Positions 44,678 through 53,700 of a DNA stretch of 64,000 bases are shown here, piece by piece. The stretch comes from Eubacterium barkeri (GTDB lineage Bacteria; Bacillota; Clostridia; Eubacteriales; Eubacteriaceae). The stretch is from contig NZ_FNOU01000002.1 of NCBI RefSeq assembly GCF_900107125.1, forward strand, positions 210,187-274,186, in the 5' to 3' direction. Below the pieces are notes generated by a model. That model was not told the DNA's origin and did not search any database. It worked only from the letters and a program-made list of their open reading frames with translations. The position numbers and the translations under genes are program-made. Within the stretch, counting starts at the first letter, position 1; every line of letters begins with the position of its first letter.

Positions 44678-45505
44678 TTACAATGCTTCAATCACGTCAG
44701 CAGCCTGTTCAAACCAGGTCCCTTCGTAGTCTTCGATATTCCCGGCATCGACCCCTTTGGCAATTTCCGGATCGATGGGAACCTTTGCTAAAACCGGAAC
44801 ATGGTTTACCGCGGCAATCTCATCGATTTTGCTATCCCCAAAGATATGATAAACTTCACTACAATCAGGACATTTAAAATAACTCATATTTTCGACAATC
44901 CCTAAAACTGGAACATTCATCATCTGAGCCATGACCAGTGCTTTCTCAACGATCATAGAAACCAGCTCCTGGGGTGAGGTGACGATGATGATTCCATCAA
45001 TCGGAAGGGATTGAAATACCGTCAGGGGAACGTCTCCCGTTCCCGGAGGCATATCCACAAATAAATACTCCTTATGATCCCAGATCACATCGCTCCAAAA
45101 CTGTTTGACTGCCCCAGCAATGACAGGTCCTCGCCACACTACCGGGTCTGTTTCATTTTCAAGGAGGAGATTCATAGACATGACATCAATTCCCGTTTTC
45201 GTCCGGACAGGATAAATTCCATCTTCTGAACCAATGGCTTTTTCTGTAAGCCCAAAGGCCTTTGGGATAGAAGGACCTGTAATATCAGCATCCAGGATTC
45301 CAACCTCCGCCCCGCGACGACGCATGGTGACCGCCATTTCAGAAGTAACAAGGGACTTCCCCACTCCCCCTTTACCACTGACGACACCGATGACCCTTTT
45401 GACCTGACTCATGGGATGGGGTGCCACCGAAAAATCTGTTTCCTGACGTTCACCACAATCTGACCCACAGGTATTGCAATCATGTGTACATTGTTCTTCG
45501 CTCAT
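44678..45505 (-). CDS. mrp: Mrp/NBP35-family iron-sulfur cluster carrier ATPase
   Basis: A 275-residue P-loop ATPase that binds and passes on 4Fe-4S clusters. It has an N-terminal cysteine tail C6-x3-C10-x2-C13-x3-C17, a deviant Walker A SGKGGVGKS (about 43-51), DADITGPSIPKAFGL (about 73-87), VDMPPGTGDV (about 150-159) and a C-terminal FKCPDC (about 209-214) that bridges the dimer cluster. Many bacterial Mrp proteins lack the N-terminal cysteines; this one resembles Nbp35 in having them, but with different spacing. It is followed after 20 bases by the ABC ATPase gene. Confidence 0.92.
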   Translation of the reverse strand: MSEEQCTHDCNTCGSDCGERQETDFSVAPHPMSQVKRVIGVVSGKGGVGKSLVTSEMAVTMRRRGAEVGILDADITGPSIPKAFGLTEKAIGSEDGIYPVRTKTGIDVMSMNLLLENETDPVVWRGPVIAGAVKQFWSDVIWDHKEYLFVDMPPGTGDVPLTVFQSLPIDGIIIVTSPQELVSMIVEKALVMAQMMNVPVLGIVENMSYFKCPDCSEVYHIFGDSKIDEIAAVNHVPVLAKVPIDPEIAKGVDAGNIEDYEGTWFEQAADVIEAL

Positions 45506-45540
45506 TTTAACCTCGTTTTCTTAAAATTCTATATTATTAT

Positions 45541-46005
45541 TTATTTGGCAATCTCAACCCATCCCACTGCTCCGGAACATTCCCAAAGCTCTTCCAGGGT
45601 CATGGGTACCATGCTGTTGCCATCGCCAGCTGCCGGATAAACCAGTCCATAACGTTTCAGACTATTATCTAAATACACCGTGGTGTGCTCCTTGGAAACG
45701 GCAAAGGGGCAAACGCCGCCAACCTCATGGCCCGTGTATGCTTCAACCTCCTCGGGCTTACACATCTTTGCCCGCAGACTAAAGGCTTCCTTGAACTTTT
45801 GGTTATCCACCCGGGCATCACCTGACATCACAACAAGAATACAGCCCTCGCTATTTCTAAAGGTCAAGGATTTTGCAATTTGACCAGGCTCCACATTGAT
45901 GGCCTCTGCTGCCAGCTGAACGGTTGCCGTGGATTCCGTTAAGATCAGAACGTCTCCATCCTTTCCAAAATGGCTTAAATAGTGTTTTACTTTCTCGACT
46001 GACAT
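45541..46005 (-). CDS. YbaK/ProX-type aminoacyl-tRNA deacylase
   Basis: A 154-residue protein with the YbaK editing fold. IAKSLTFRN (about 43-51) contains the catalytic lysine, and GHEVGGVCPFAV (about 92-103) is the conserved glycine-rich loop. Such enzymes hydrolyse mischarged tRNAs (Cys- or Ala-tRNA-Pro, among others); the precise specificity is not clear. Its start lies inside the 3' end of the potassium channel gene (19-base overlap). Confidence 0.88.
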   Translation of the reverse strand: MSVEKVKHYLSHFGKDGDVLILTESTATVQLAAEAINVEPGQIAKSLTFRNSEGCILVVMSGDARVDNQKFKEAFSLRAKMCKPEEVEAYTGHEVGGVCPFAVSKEHTTVYLDNSLKRYGLVYPAAGDGNSMVPMTLEELWECSGAVGWVEIAK

Positions 46006-47006
46006 GTCTCCTCCTTAATTTCTGTATCAGCTTCATCCTCTTCCAGGGAATTCTCCGTTTCTTCTGCTTCCTGAACTGATGCCTCATCCATATCATCAGA
46101 TGCACTATTGGACGCACCGGCAACCACGGAACCCACAAAACAAGCAGTGGTGAAGATACTGGCAATGGCAATTGTAATGGCCACTAAACGGCTATAAAAG
46201 AGGCCATCAGCCCGCACCGGTACAATATCGCCGAATCCAATGGTCGAAAACGCAACAAAAAGATAATAGATCAAGTCCAAAGCATCAATGGGCTGGCCTG
46301 AGGTACTGATGTAATACTCTGGGTTATTAGACCAGCAACTAAATACCATCAAGTACAAAATCGTCAGTACACAAACCATCAACACACCCATCCCCTTGAG
46401 AATTCCAAGGGCATCTTTTTTCTTCTTTTTAAAGCGACTGGGCCGTACCAGGACCATGGGGTTAATAATGGCACGAACCATGACTAAAAAGCATAGGGCC
46501 AGTGCCGCCAATAAACCGCCCAGGGTTAAGGGAAGGCTCGGATGTTCGATAAAGGATGAGAAGGAAACAAAGCAATGGCCTAATATTAAATAGAAGACCA
46601 CATCCACACAACGGCCCACTAGGCCATCTTTAAAATGATCCAGCCCCACGAATAAACGTTTGGTAAAGTACATAATCCCCATAAAGCTAACGGTAAAGCA
46701 GGCTAAAGCTAATAGCTCACCACTTCCAACCGCTCCGGAGGATAAACTCGTCCCCAACAGAATAATAAGCAGAATTGCATTTACTGTTAAAACCCCATGG
46801 CGATCGTAATAAATAACCAATTTCCACAAGACCCTTTTCAAAGGGGGAATTGGCTTGCCTGTTTTTCGATTCTCTTTAAATTCTTGAAGGAGTTTTTTTC
46901 GATTGACATACAAAAAAAGTTCAAATAAAAAAAGGCATAATACAAATAAGTCATAAAAAAAGATGACCGTGTCACCACTCATTAAGGCTAGTGCTTCTTT
47001 TTCCAT
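45987..47006 (-). CDS. Voltage-gated-like potassium channel, two-pore-helix type (Ion_trans_2)
   Basis: A 339-residue membrane protein with about six hydrophobic helices before the pore. The selectivity filter STIGFGDIVP (about 249-258) is the potassium TxGFGD form. The last pore helix, LVAITIAIASIFTTACFVGSVVAGA, is followed by an acidic 45-residue tail (EETENSLEEDEADTE). No RCK domain is present. It starts within the GIY-YIG stop codon (TAATG) and overlaps the ybaK-like gene, so translation is coupled along the unit. Confidence 0.85.
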   Translation of the reverse strand: MEKEALALMSGDTVIFFYDLFVLCLFLFELFLYVNRKKLLQEFKENRKTGKPIPPLKRVLWKLVIYYDRHGVLTVNAILLIILLGTSLSSGAVGSGELLALACFTVSFMGIMYFTKRLFVGLDHFKDGLVGRCVDVVFYLILGHCFVSFSSFIEHPSLPLTLGGLLAALALCFLVMVRAIINPMVLVRPSRFKKKKKDALGILKGMGVLMVCVLTILYLMVFSCWSNNPEYYISTSGQPIDALDLIYYLFVAFSTIGFGDIVPVRADGLFYSRLVAITIAIASIFTTACFVGSVVAGASNSASDDMDEASVQEAEETENSLEEDEADTEIKEETCQSRK

Positions 47007-47260
47007 TACTCTGACACTCCTGCAATTAATTCGAGTTTTTTAAAACGGGACAGCTTTTTAATGGATGCCTCACGACTAAGGGCATCCCCTTTTTCATTAA
47101 AAACTTCATAGTATTCCAGGGTAACAGGCAAACGATTTTTAGTATATTTTGCGCCATTACCTTGATTATGGGTCCTTATCCGGCGCTGAAGGTCGGTGGT
47201 CCACCCTGTATACAGGGTATCATCGGCACAACGAAGGATGTAGACAAAATGTTTTCCCAT
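47006..47260 (-). CDS. GIY-YIG domain protein (UPF0213 family)
   Basis: An 84-residue single-domain GIY-YIG nuclease-like protein: [29 protein letters not shown] holds the two motifs (VYIL and YTGWT) and the conserved arginine, and [18 protein letters not shown] follows. Small GIY-YIG proteins of this family (YhbQ-like) have been linked to DNA repair, but their role here is unknown. ATG 47260 follows GGGGGTG; the frame upstream of it has no site. It is the first gene of an eight-gene minus-strand run. Confidence 0.9.
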   Translation of the reverse strand: MGKHFVYILRCADDTLYTGWTTDLQRRIRTHNQGNGAKYTKNRLPVTLEYYEVFNEKGDALSREASIKKLSRFKKLELIAGVSE

Positions 47261-47287
47261 TGACACCCCCAATTTCCAATTTATTTC

Positions 47288-47316
47288 ATTATACACAATG
47301 GAGCTTTACCTGTCCA
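47288..47316 (-). promoter_or_regulatory. Promoter of the GIY-YIG/channel/ybaK/mrp run
   Basis: On the minus strand, TGGACA (47316-47311) and TATAAT (47293-47288) are 17 bases apart with an extended TG (TGTGTATAAT). Confidence 0.7.
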
Positions 47317-47368
47317 ATAATTGTCACTTTTTCCGGAATTTTGCTCAGAATTATCACAAGAAGAAATC

Positions 47369-47416
47369 AATAAAAGCAACTGAATCATCTATGAAAAATG
47401 ATCAGTTGCTTTTATT
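47369..47416 (-). terminator. Terminator of V/A-ATPase operon 2
   Basis: AATAAAAGCAACTGA (47369-47383) pairs with TCAGTTGCTTTTATT (47402-47416). The minus-strand T-rich arm lies on the operon 2 side, 17 bases after the subunit D stop. Confidence 0.8.
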
Positions 47417-47432
47417 GTAATGATCTTGTCGA

Positions 47433-48065
47433 TTATTGGTCCTGCTTCAGCATCATTTCCTTAACCTTCATCAAGCGGGTGATATTTCCCTGCTCATTTT
47501 CCGCAAGCTTCATTGTAATATATTTGATGGTGGTCTGCATTTCAGGAATCATGACATGCTCAAGGGCATTAACGCGACGCCGGGTTTTTTCAATTTCATC
47601 AGCCAAAAGATTACAAGTTTTTTCCACCTCGGCCAATTCAATCAATAGCGGCAGCAGCTCTGCAACATCAAGCACGGATTGATCAAGCTCCCCTGAGGAG
47701 AAGGCAAACCCATAGGGTAAGTCTGCTGTTTCATGGTAAGAGCTGTAGCGGATCGTCGGAACATCACAATTCATGATATTTTGGGTTCCAACCTGGATTT
47801 CAGCTTGTCTGGCTGGGCACAAAAGTGCTTCTGCTACAGCATCCGAGCCCATCCGCGCACTAGCTACGGAAAACTGAGCCATTGCTGCAGCAAGCTTTTC
47901 ATCAATCTCTTCCCTCAACGCCTTGTTCCGTCGAATATATCCCATGAACTGACGGACCATTTCGTCCCGTTTATCCTTAAGGAGCTTGTGACCGCGTACC
48001 GCAGTCTTCAAACGCTTTTTCAGGCGTGTGAGCTCCATTCTTGTCGGATTCACACGAATAGCCAT
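47433..48065 (-). CDS. ntpD: V/A-type ATPase subunit D (operon 2)
   Basis: The central rotor shaft, 210 residues. The N-terminus AIRVNPTRMELTRLKKRLKTAVRGHKLLKDKRDE is the standard D opening. Two long helices are joined by a middle region, and the end TRRRVNALEHVMIPEMQTTIKYI is the family's C-terminal coiled coil. It is only moderately similar to the operon 1 copy, so the two operons are old paralogues or were acquired separately, not recent duplicates. Subunit B ends 3 bases upstream. Confidence 0.95.
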   Translation of the reverse strand: MAIRVNPTRMELTRLKKRLKTAVRGHKLLKDKRDEMVRQFMGYIRRNKALREEIDEKLAAAMAQFSVASARMGSDAVAEALLCPARQAEIQVGTQNIMNCDVPTIRYSSYHETADLPYGFAFSSGELDQSVLDVAELLPLLIELAEVEKTCNLLADEIEKTRRRVNALEHVMIPEMQTTIKYITMKLAENEQGNITRLMKVKEMMLKQDQ

Positions 48066-48068
48066 GGC

Positions 48069-49463
48069 CTATTCCTCCTCTTCTACAAGGGTTGGACAAT
48101 AAGCATCGATATACTCGTCTTTAATACGTTTTAGCTCGGTTCGGGGCAGAATGGATAACAATTCCCAACCGATGGCCAGTGTTTCTTCAATGCTGCGATT
48201 AGTCTCAAAGCCCTGGGAAATATAGATTTCTTCAAATTCTGTGGCAAAACGCGCATAAACCTTATCCACATCAGATAACGCAGCATCCCCAAGGATAACG
48301 GCCAGCTCCTTGGCATCCTTTCCACGGGCATAGGCTGAGAACAATTGGTTCATTGTATCCGCATGGTCCCGACGGGTCTTCCCATCCCCAATTCCTTTAT
48401 CCTTCAAACGGCTTAGGGAGGGCAGCACATCGATGGGCGGTGTAATGCCCCGGCGGTATAAATCCCGGGACAAAATAATTTGCCCTTCTGTAATGTACCC
48501 AGTAAGGTCTGGGATTGGATGGGTTTTATCATCCTCGGGCATGGTCAAAATGGGAATCTGGGTGATGGAGCCCTTCTTCCCACGGATACGCCCTGCCCGT
48601 TCGTAAAGGGTGGCCAGGTCTGTATACAGATACCCTGGATAGCCCCGGCGGCCAGGAACTTCTTTCCGGGCTGCCGACACCTCACGGAGAGCTTCCGCAT
48701 AATTGGTGATATCGGTCATAATAACCAGAACCTGCATATCTAATTCATAGGCTAAATACTCCGCACAGGTGATGGCCATACGAGGCGTCGAAATACGTTC
48801 TACCGCAGGGTCATTGGCGTAGTTCATAAAGAGAACGGCCCGCTCGATAGCCCCGGTCCGACGGAAATCCTTCACAAAATAATCGGCTTCTTCAAAGGTA
48901 ATCCCAATGGCGGCGAAAACGACAGCAAAGCCTTCATCATTATCTAAAACCTTTGCCTGCCGCGCGATTTGGGCCGCCAGCTGAGCATGGGGCAGACCGG
49001 AGCCGGAGAAAACCGGTAGTTTTTGCCCACGCACCAGGGTGTTCAAACCGTCAATGGCGGAAACCCCTGTTTGGATAAATTCTGCCGGGTAGTCCCTGGC
49101 CACAGGGTTCATAGGGGAGCCATTGATATCCATCCGCTTTTCAGGGATGATGGCAGGACCACCGTCTTTGGGACGACCCATACCATCGAAAACGCGGCCA
49201 AGCATATCCTTACTGACACCCAACTCCATGCCATGGCCTTCAAAACGGACCTTTGAGTCAGAAATCCGAAGGCCCTGGGAGCTTTCAAAAAGCTGAACCA
49301 TGGCCTTATCGCCATCAACCTCCAGAACCTTCCCGATGCGCTTTTCACCATCAGCCTGCTGAATTTCAACAAGCTCATCGTATTTGATCCCTTCGACCTC
49401 ATCCACCAGCATCAGAGGGCCGACGACTTCTTGTATGGTTTTATATTCTTTATTCAGCGTCAT
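48069..49463 (-). CDS. ntpB: V/A-type ATPase subunit B (operon 2)
   Basis: The regulatory head subunit, 464 residues. Motifs include [73 protein letters not shown] and a C-terminal helical domain. As in other B subunits, the P-loop is replaced by [12 protein letters not shown]. Two adjacent ATGs compete; the second (49463) has the better distance (6 bases) to GGAGG. The gene overlaps the subunit A stop. Confidence 0.96.
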   Translation of the reverse strand: MTLNKEYKTIQEVVGPLMLVDEVEGIKYDELVEIQQADGEKRIGKVLEVDGDKAMVQLFESSQGLRISDSKVRFEGHGMELGVSKDMLGRVFDGMGRPKDGGPAIIPEKRMDINGSPMNPVARDYPAEFIQTGVSAIDGLNTLVRGQKLPVFSGSGLPHAQLAAQIARQAKVLDNDEGFAVVFAAIGITFEEADYFVKDFRRTGAIERAVLFMNYANDPAVERISTPRMAITCAEYLAYELDMQVLVIMTDITNYAEALREVSAARKEVPGRRGYPGYLYTDLATLYERAGRIRGKKGSITQIPILTMPEDDKTHPIPDLTGYITEGQIILSRDLYRRGITPPIDVLPSLSRLKDKGIGDGKTRRDHADTMNQLFSAYARGKDAKELAVILGDAALSDVDKVYARFATEFEEIYISQGFETNRSIEETLAIGWELLSILPRTELKRIKDEYIDAYCPTLVEEEE

Positions 49464-51255
49464 CATAGTCCTCCATCAGCACATTAAATTCATTGGCCAG
49501 TTCTTGCTCAATTTCCACAAAGCGGGTTTCCTTTTGATCCTCTGGCACATATTTCATCCTGGCAATGGCTTCTCTCACCGACATGGAAATAATCTTATCA
49601 AAGGGCACATCCATTTCCAAGGCCTGCTGCCCTTTTTGGTACCAGGTCAAAATCATTCTCAGCATATCATACTGCTTTGCCAGTGAGGAATAGGTGTCGA
49701 TATCATCAAAGGCCGATTGATGCAGATAATCTTCCCGGATGGACTGGGTACATTCCAGGGTCAAACGGTCTTTGAAGCTCAGGGCGTCCACCCCAACCAA
49801 ACGAACGATTTCTTCTAATTCCGATTCCTCCTGGAGCAGCTTCATGGTCAACTGAACCTGAGCAGACCAATCCGTCGCCACCACATCATCGAAGAATGTG
49901 TTTAAGCGATCGCTGTACAAGCTATAGCTCTGCAGCCAGTCGATAGCCGGGAAATGACGTTTGTACGCCAGACTGGCCGATAAGCTCCAGAACACCTTTA
50001 CAATTCGAAGGGTCGCCTGGGAAACCGGCTCTGAAATATCCCCACCTGGCGGTGAAACTGCCCCAATGGCGGTGATGGCACCGTAGCGTTCATCACTCCC
50101 AAGACAGCGGACAAAACCCGCCCGTTCGTAAAACTCAGCCAAACGCGAGCTAAGGTAGGCAGGATAGCCTTCTTCTCCAGGCATTTCTTCCAGCCGCCCG
50201 GACATTTCGCGCAAGGCTTCAGCCCAACGGGAGGTGGAATCTGCCATAATGGCAACCTTATAACCCATATCTCTAAAATACTCGGCGATAGTAATCCCTG
50301 TATAAATCGAGGCTTCACGGGCAGCCACCGGCATATCCGAGGTATTGGCAATGAGGACGGTCCGCTTCATCAGCGACATTCCCGTCCGTGGATCGTGAAG
50401 TTCCGGGAACTCCATAAGCACGTCGGTCATTTCATTGCCACGCTCGCCACAGCCGATATAAACAATGATATCCGCGTCGGCCCATTTAGCAAGCTGATGC
50501 TGGACAACGGTTTTTCCTGAGCCAAAAGGCCCCGGAATAGCGGCGATCCCACCCTTTGCGATGGGGAAGAGCGTATCGATGACACGCTGACCTGTCACCA
50601 TGGGTTCATCGGGAGCCAGCTTTTCCTGGTAAGGCCGTCCACGACGGACTGGCCAGCTTCGAAGCATCTGAATGACATGCTCCTTCCCATCCATCGTTTC
50701 AATTTTAGCAATGGGTTCTACAATGGTCGCTTCTCCATCAAAAATCCAGGTAATCTTACCCTCGATTTTTGCAGGCACCATGATTTTCTGAAGAACGGCG
50801 GGTGTTTCCTGTACGGTTCCCAGAACATCTCCGGGTAAAACCATATCCCCTTCCTTCACTGATGGGACAAATGGCCATTTCTTTTCCCGGTTGAGCTTCG
50901 GGACATCAATCCCTCTGGCAATCCGGTCTCCAGCAGCTTCGTAAATGGCCGTCAGTGGACGCTGGATCCCATCAAAAATTCCTTCGATGATACCCGGGGC
51001 CAATTCAACAGAAAGCGCTTCACCCGTCTGATAAACAGGTTCTCCTGGCCCAAGGCCTGCGGTTTCTTCATAGACCTGTATTGAGGCACGGTCGCCTCTC
51101 AGTTCAATGACCTCACCAATCAAGCGTTTCTCGCTAACCCGAACCACATCGTACATCTGGACATCAGACATGCCCTTTGCAACGATGAGGGGACCGGCGA
51201 CCTTGACGATGGTGCCAACACTTTTTTCCAATGGTTTTTCACTGGGCGAAATCAT
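49450..51255 (-). CDS. ntpA: V/A-type ATPase catalytic subunit A (operon 2)
   Basis: The catalytic subunit, 601 residues. [14 protein letters not shown] (241-254) is the P-loop, [19 protein letters not shown] the Walker B and catalytic glutamate region, and [27 protein letters not shown] the adjacent helix. The bulge domain (about 115-195) is present. The P-loop is the usual V/A form, unlike PGGFGTGKT of operon 1. It follows subunit F after 20 bases and overlaps subunit B. Confidence 0.96.
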   Translation of the reverse strand: MISPSEKPLEKSVGTIVKVAGPLIVAKGMSDVQMYDVVRVSEKRLIGEVIELRGDRASIQVYEETAGLGPGEPVYQTGEALSVELAPGIIEGIFDGIQRPLTAIYEAAGDRIARGIDVPKLNREKKWPFVPSVKEGDMVLPGDVLGTVQETPAVLQKIMVPAKIEGKITWIFDGEATIVEPIAKIETMDGKEHVIQMLRSWPVRRGRPYQEKLAPDEPMVTGQRVIDTLFPIAKGGIAAIPGPFGSGKTVVQHQLAKWADADIIVYIGCGERGNEMTDVLMEFPELHDPRTGMSLMKRTVLIANTSDMPVAAREASIYTGITIAEYFRDMGYKVAIMADSTSRWAEALREMSGRLEEMPGEEGYPAYLSSRLAEFYERAGFVRCLGSDERYGAITAIGAVSPPGGDISEPVSQATLRIVKVFWSLSASLAYKRHFPAIDWLQSYSLYSDRLNTFFDDVVATDWSAQVQLTMKLLQEESELEEIVRLVGVDALSFKDRLTLECTQSIREDYLHQSAFDDIDTYSSLAKQYDMLRMILTWYQKGQQALEMDVPFDKIISMSVREAIARMKYVPEDQKETRFVEIEQELANEFNVLMEDYDDAE

Positions 51256-51275
51256 GTGTTATCCACCCCTTTCTT

Positions 51276-51602
51276 TTATAAAATATCTGCGCCAATGGCT
51301 TTTTCAATGTTATCCTGAATCCCTTTCATCCCAACACCTTCCGAGCCAAAACGGCTGGGAATGGGTATGATGGCAGGATAGGGTTCTGTCTTATATAGAT
51401 TAATGGTGTCCTCTGCCTGGGCAGCTGCTGTCTCGGTGATGTATATCACCGGAAAGCCCTCCCGGGACAAACGATGAATCGCTTTTTCAATAGTAAGGGG
51501 ATCATCGGCATAAACCGTATGGAAACCCAATGCCTGGAAAATCATAACGGAATCCCGATCTCCAATGACAGCGACCTTTCCTTTATGTTGGTGTTCACTC
51601 AT
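51276..51602 (-). CDS. ntpF: V/A-type ATPase subunit F (operon 2)
   Basis: A 108-residue rotor subunit with KVAVIGDRDSVMIFQALGFHTVYADDPLTIEKAI and PVIYITETAAAQAEDTI, ending in PAIIPIPSRFG. This is the usual small Rossmann-like F/NtpG protein that binds subunit D. ATG 51602 directly abuts the subunit C stop codon. Confidence 0.92.
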   Translation of the reverse strand: MSEHQHKGKVAVIGDRDSVMIFQALGFHTVYADDPLTIEKAIHRLSREGFPVIYITETAAAQAEDTINLYKTEPYPAIIPIPSRFGSEGVGMKGIQDNIEKAIGADIL

Positions 51603-52565
51603 TTAAATCACCCCCAGCTGGGAAAGCGGTACTTTGATACCCGCACGTTTAGCAGCAAAAAGTATTCGTAAAGCTCGCCCTTCGTTAAGCTTACTCAAAA
51701 GATAATTAATAATGGGACCAATACCAAAGGAATCCATTCTGGCATTATGGATGATGGAAAGTGCCGCATTTTCAAGGCCTTGTTCCAACTCAGTAATATC
51801 TTTATCTTGGGCATAATTATCAAGGCGCTCCTTGATGAGGGGACTATACTCACCCGTTGCCAGCTGTGCTGAAAGCTGCTCTGGTGCCAGTCCCAGGGCA
51901 TCGAGCAACGTTTTTTCATCAAGGTTTCCCCCATTTAGCAACAGAGGCTTTGCCTTAGACTGTTCCCAACTTAAGATATTGCATCGGACAATCGTCAGTA
52001 TATTAGTAAAGGTAATTTTGGCATTAAAATATTCTGACAATAAATCATTCTTCTTTTTTTCCAAAACTTCAAGGGTCTGCGCATAGACGCCATCGTCAAT
52101 GATTGCACTGAGGACCCGGGGATCCTCCTCATTTTCAGCTTTATGCATGGCCTGGGCCAATGCCTCTGGAATGGCATCGTAATTGCCTGAATCAATGCTC
52201 TTATCCAATAAATCGAGGGAAATACTCCCCCCGCCGAGCAAGAGCTCTGGTGATGCCTTTCGATTCAGTATCCCTTTTAAAATCACTTTGATGTTATGTC
52301 CATCCGTTGGCAAAAGGAATAAATCTGAAAGCTCGGGTTCTGGGCAAATTTCCGCAATCAAAGTTCGTGCATCGGTGATTTCTGTACTGATTAGGGCTTC
52401 GAGGTCCTCTTTATCCTCAGAATCAGCACCATAGCCCGCTTCCTCTAAAATCTTCATTCCCTCTGGAATATCTGCTTCACTCAGGCGCTGCCATTGTGTC
52501 GCATCCAGAAGGGTATCCTCCAGGGCTTTAATGCGCCCGACGGCGAAAAGATAATCGGCTGCCAT
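51603..52565 (-). CDS. ntpC: V/A-type ATPase subunit C (operon 2)
   Basis: The rotor-to-ring adaptor, 320 residues, all helical. It starts MAADYLFAVGRIKALEDTLL, the usual N-terminus (Y..ar.ralE..Ll). FLLPTDGHNIKVILKGIL (about 85-105) fits the family. ATG 52565 is used because GGAGG lies 6 bases upstream; the longer frame overlaps subunit E without a site. It is shorter than and only distantly similar to the operon 1 copy. Confidence 0.92.
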   Translation of the reverse strand: MAADYLFAVGRIKALEDTLLDATQWQRLSEADIPEGMKILEEAGYGADSEDKEDLEALISTEITDARTLIAEICPEPELSDLFLLPTDGHNIKVILKGILNRKASPELLLGGGSISLDLLDKSIDSGNYDAIPEALAQAMHKAENEEDPRVLSAIIDDGVYAQTLEVLEKKKNDLLSEYFNAKITFTNILTIVRCNILSWEQSKAKPLLLNGGNLDEKTLLDALGLAPEQLSAQLATGEYSPLIKERLDNYAQDKDITELEQGLENAALSIIHNARMDSFGIGPIINYLLSKLNEGRALRILFAAKRAGIKVPLSQLGVI

Positions 52566-52566
52566 A

Positions 52567-53178
52567 TTACACCTCCGCAGGGAACAAGATATCAGCAGCC
52601 TCCCGCTCATAGGTAATCCGTGCATCATCAATTAACCGATCAAAAGAGCCATTGACATCGAAACGTTCTCCAATGAGACGTACACCTGCTTTAAAGGCGG
52701 CATCATCCTCACTCAAAGTGAGCTCTCCAAGAAGGCCCTTGGCCTTAAGTGCTGTATTGAGGCGCTTAAGCATCCCATTTTCACCCATGTATCGCTCCCG
52801 GTCCTTTTGGGGAACCTGCAGCTGCTCCCGTCCAGTTGAAGCTCCATCCAAAACGATTCGTGTAATCAGCTTTTCCCAGGATTCTCCACTAAGGGCATCC
52901 AGAGCCATGCGTGCATGCTTGAAGGTTTCATCCAGAATGCTTTGTTTAACCAATAAGTGCTTTTTGCGATTTTCCAGCCGGGTCATCAAATCACTACGGC
53001 GTTGGATTTCAGCAATGTTCTTCTTACCGGCTTCTTCCATGTCGGCTAAGGCGACCCCTGTTTGTTCATCAATGGCGGCAATGAGTGTCTGCGCTTTATC
53101 CTGTGCTTCCTGACGGATCGTTTTCGCATCATTTTCTGCGTTTTCAATGATTTTTGCTACTATTTTATCTGAAGCCAT
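52567..53178 (-). CDS. ntpE: V/A-type ATPase subunit E (operon 2)
   Basis: A peripheral stalk subunit of 203 residues. The N-terminal coiled coil is DKIVAKIIENAENDAKTIRQEAQDKAQTL (about 4-90), and the C-terminal globular part ends FKAGVRLIGERFDVNGSFDRLIDD. ATG 53178 lies 10 bases after AAAGGA; the GTG three codons earlier is too close. It follows the proteolipid gene, as in Enterococcus hirae. Confidence 0.9.
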   Translation of the reverse strand: MASDKIVAKIIENAENDAKTIRQEAQDKAQTLIAAIDEQTGVALADMEEAGKKNIAEIQRRSDLMTRLENRKKHLLVKQSILDETFKHARMALDALSGESWEKLITRIVLDGASTGREQLQVPQKDRERYMGENGMLKRLNTALKAKGLLGELTLSEDDAAFKAGVRLIGERFDVNGSFDRLIDDARITYEREAADILFPAEV

Positions 53179-53206
53179 ATCAGACACGTCCTTTCAAAGG
53201 AATTTA

Positions 53207-53680
53207 CTAAACGGTAATTCCGAAAAGCAGCAGGATGGAAACGAGTAATGCCAGAATGGCGTAGGTTTCAACCAAAGCGGTCATGGTAATCCCCTTTGCA
53301 GAAGCAGAAGGATCCTTACCGGTCATATGAATTGAGGCAGCAGCTGTCCGCCCCTGATAGATTCCAGACCACCACCCGACAATGGCGATGGGAAGTCCTG
53401 CACAAAAGAAAGCCACTCCCTGTTCAATGGAAAGGTTCGCTGGAGACCCGGAAAGAACGCCAGTCTGAACCATAATCAGGACAGAGACGAGGAACCCATA
53501 AATCCCCTGAGTACCTGGAAGGGCCTGGAGCACCAACAGTTTCCCGAATAATTCTGGCTTCTCTGCACAAACACCTGCAGCCGCTTTACCGGCACACTGC
53601 ACCCCGTTGGCTGAGCCAATCCCTGCAAAAGCAGCGCAAATCGCGGCACCACAAATTGCGATAATTAATCCTGTAGTCAT
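53207..53680 (-). CDS. ntpK: V/A-type ATPase proteolipid subunit K (operon 2), sodium-signature double hairpin
   Basis: A 157-residue two-hairpin (four-helix) proteolipid very similar to Enterococcus hirae NtpK. The sodium ligands of that enzyme (Leu61, Thr64, Gln65, Gln110, Glu139) have counterparts Leu54, Thr57 and Gln58 in LPGTQGIYG, Gln109 in SGIYQG and Glu138 in ALVETYAI. The first hairpin has no carboxylate, so there is one ion site per four helices, as in V-type pumps. Sodium transport is a strong inference from these residues. Confidence 0.95.
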   Translation of the reverse strand: MTTGLIIAICGAAICAAFAGIGSANGVQCAGKAAAGVCAEKPELFGKLLVLQALPGTQGIYGFLVSVLIMVQTGVLSGSPANLSIEQGVAFFCAGLPIAIVGWWSGIYQGRTAAASIHMTGKDPSASAKGITMTALVETYAILALLVSILLLFGITV

Positions 53681-53700
53681 TGTTTTTTTCCTCCTATAGT

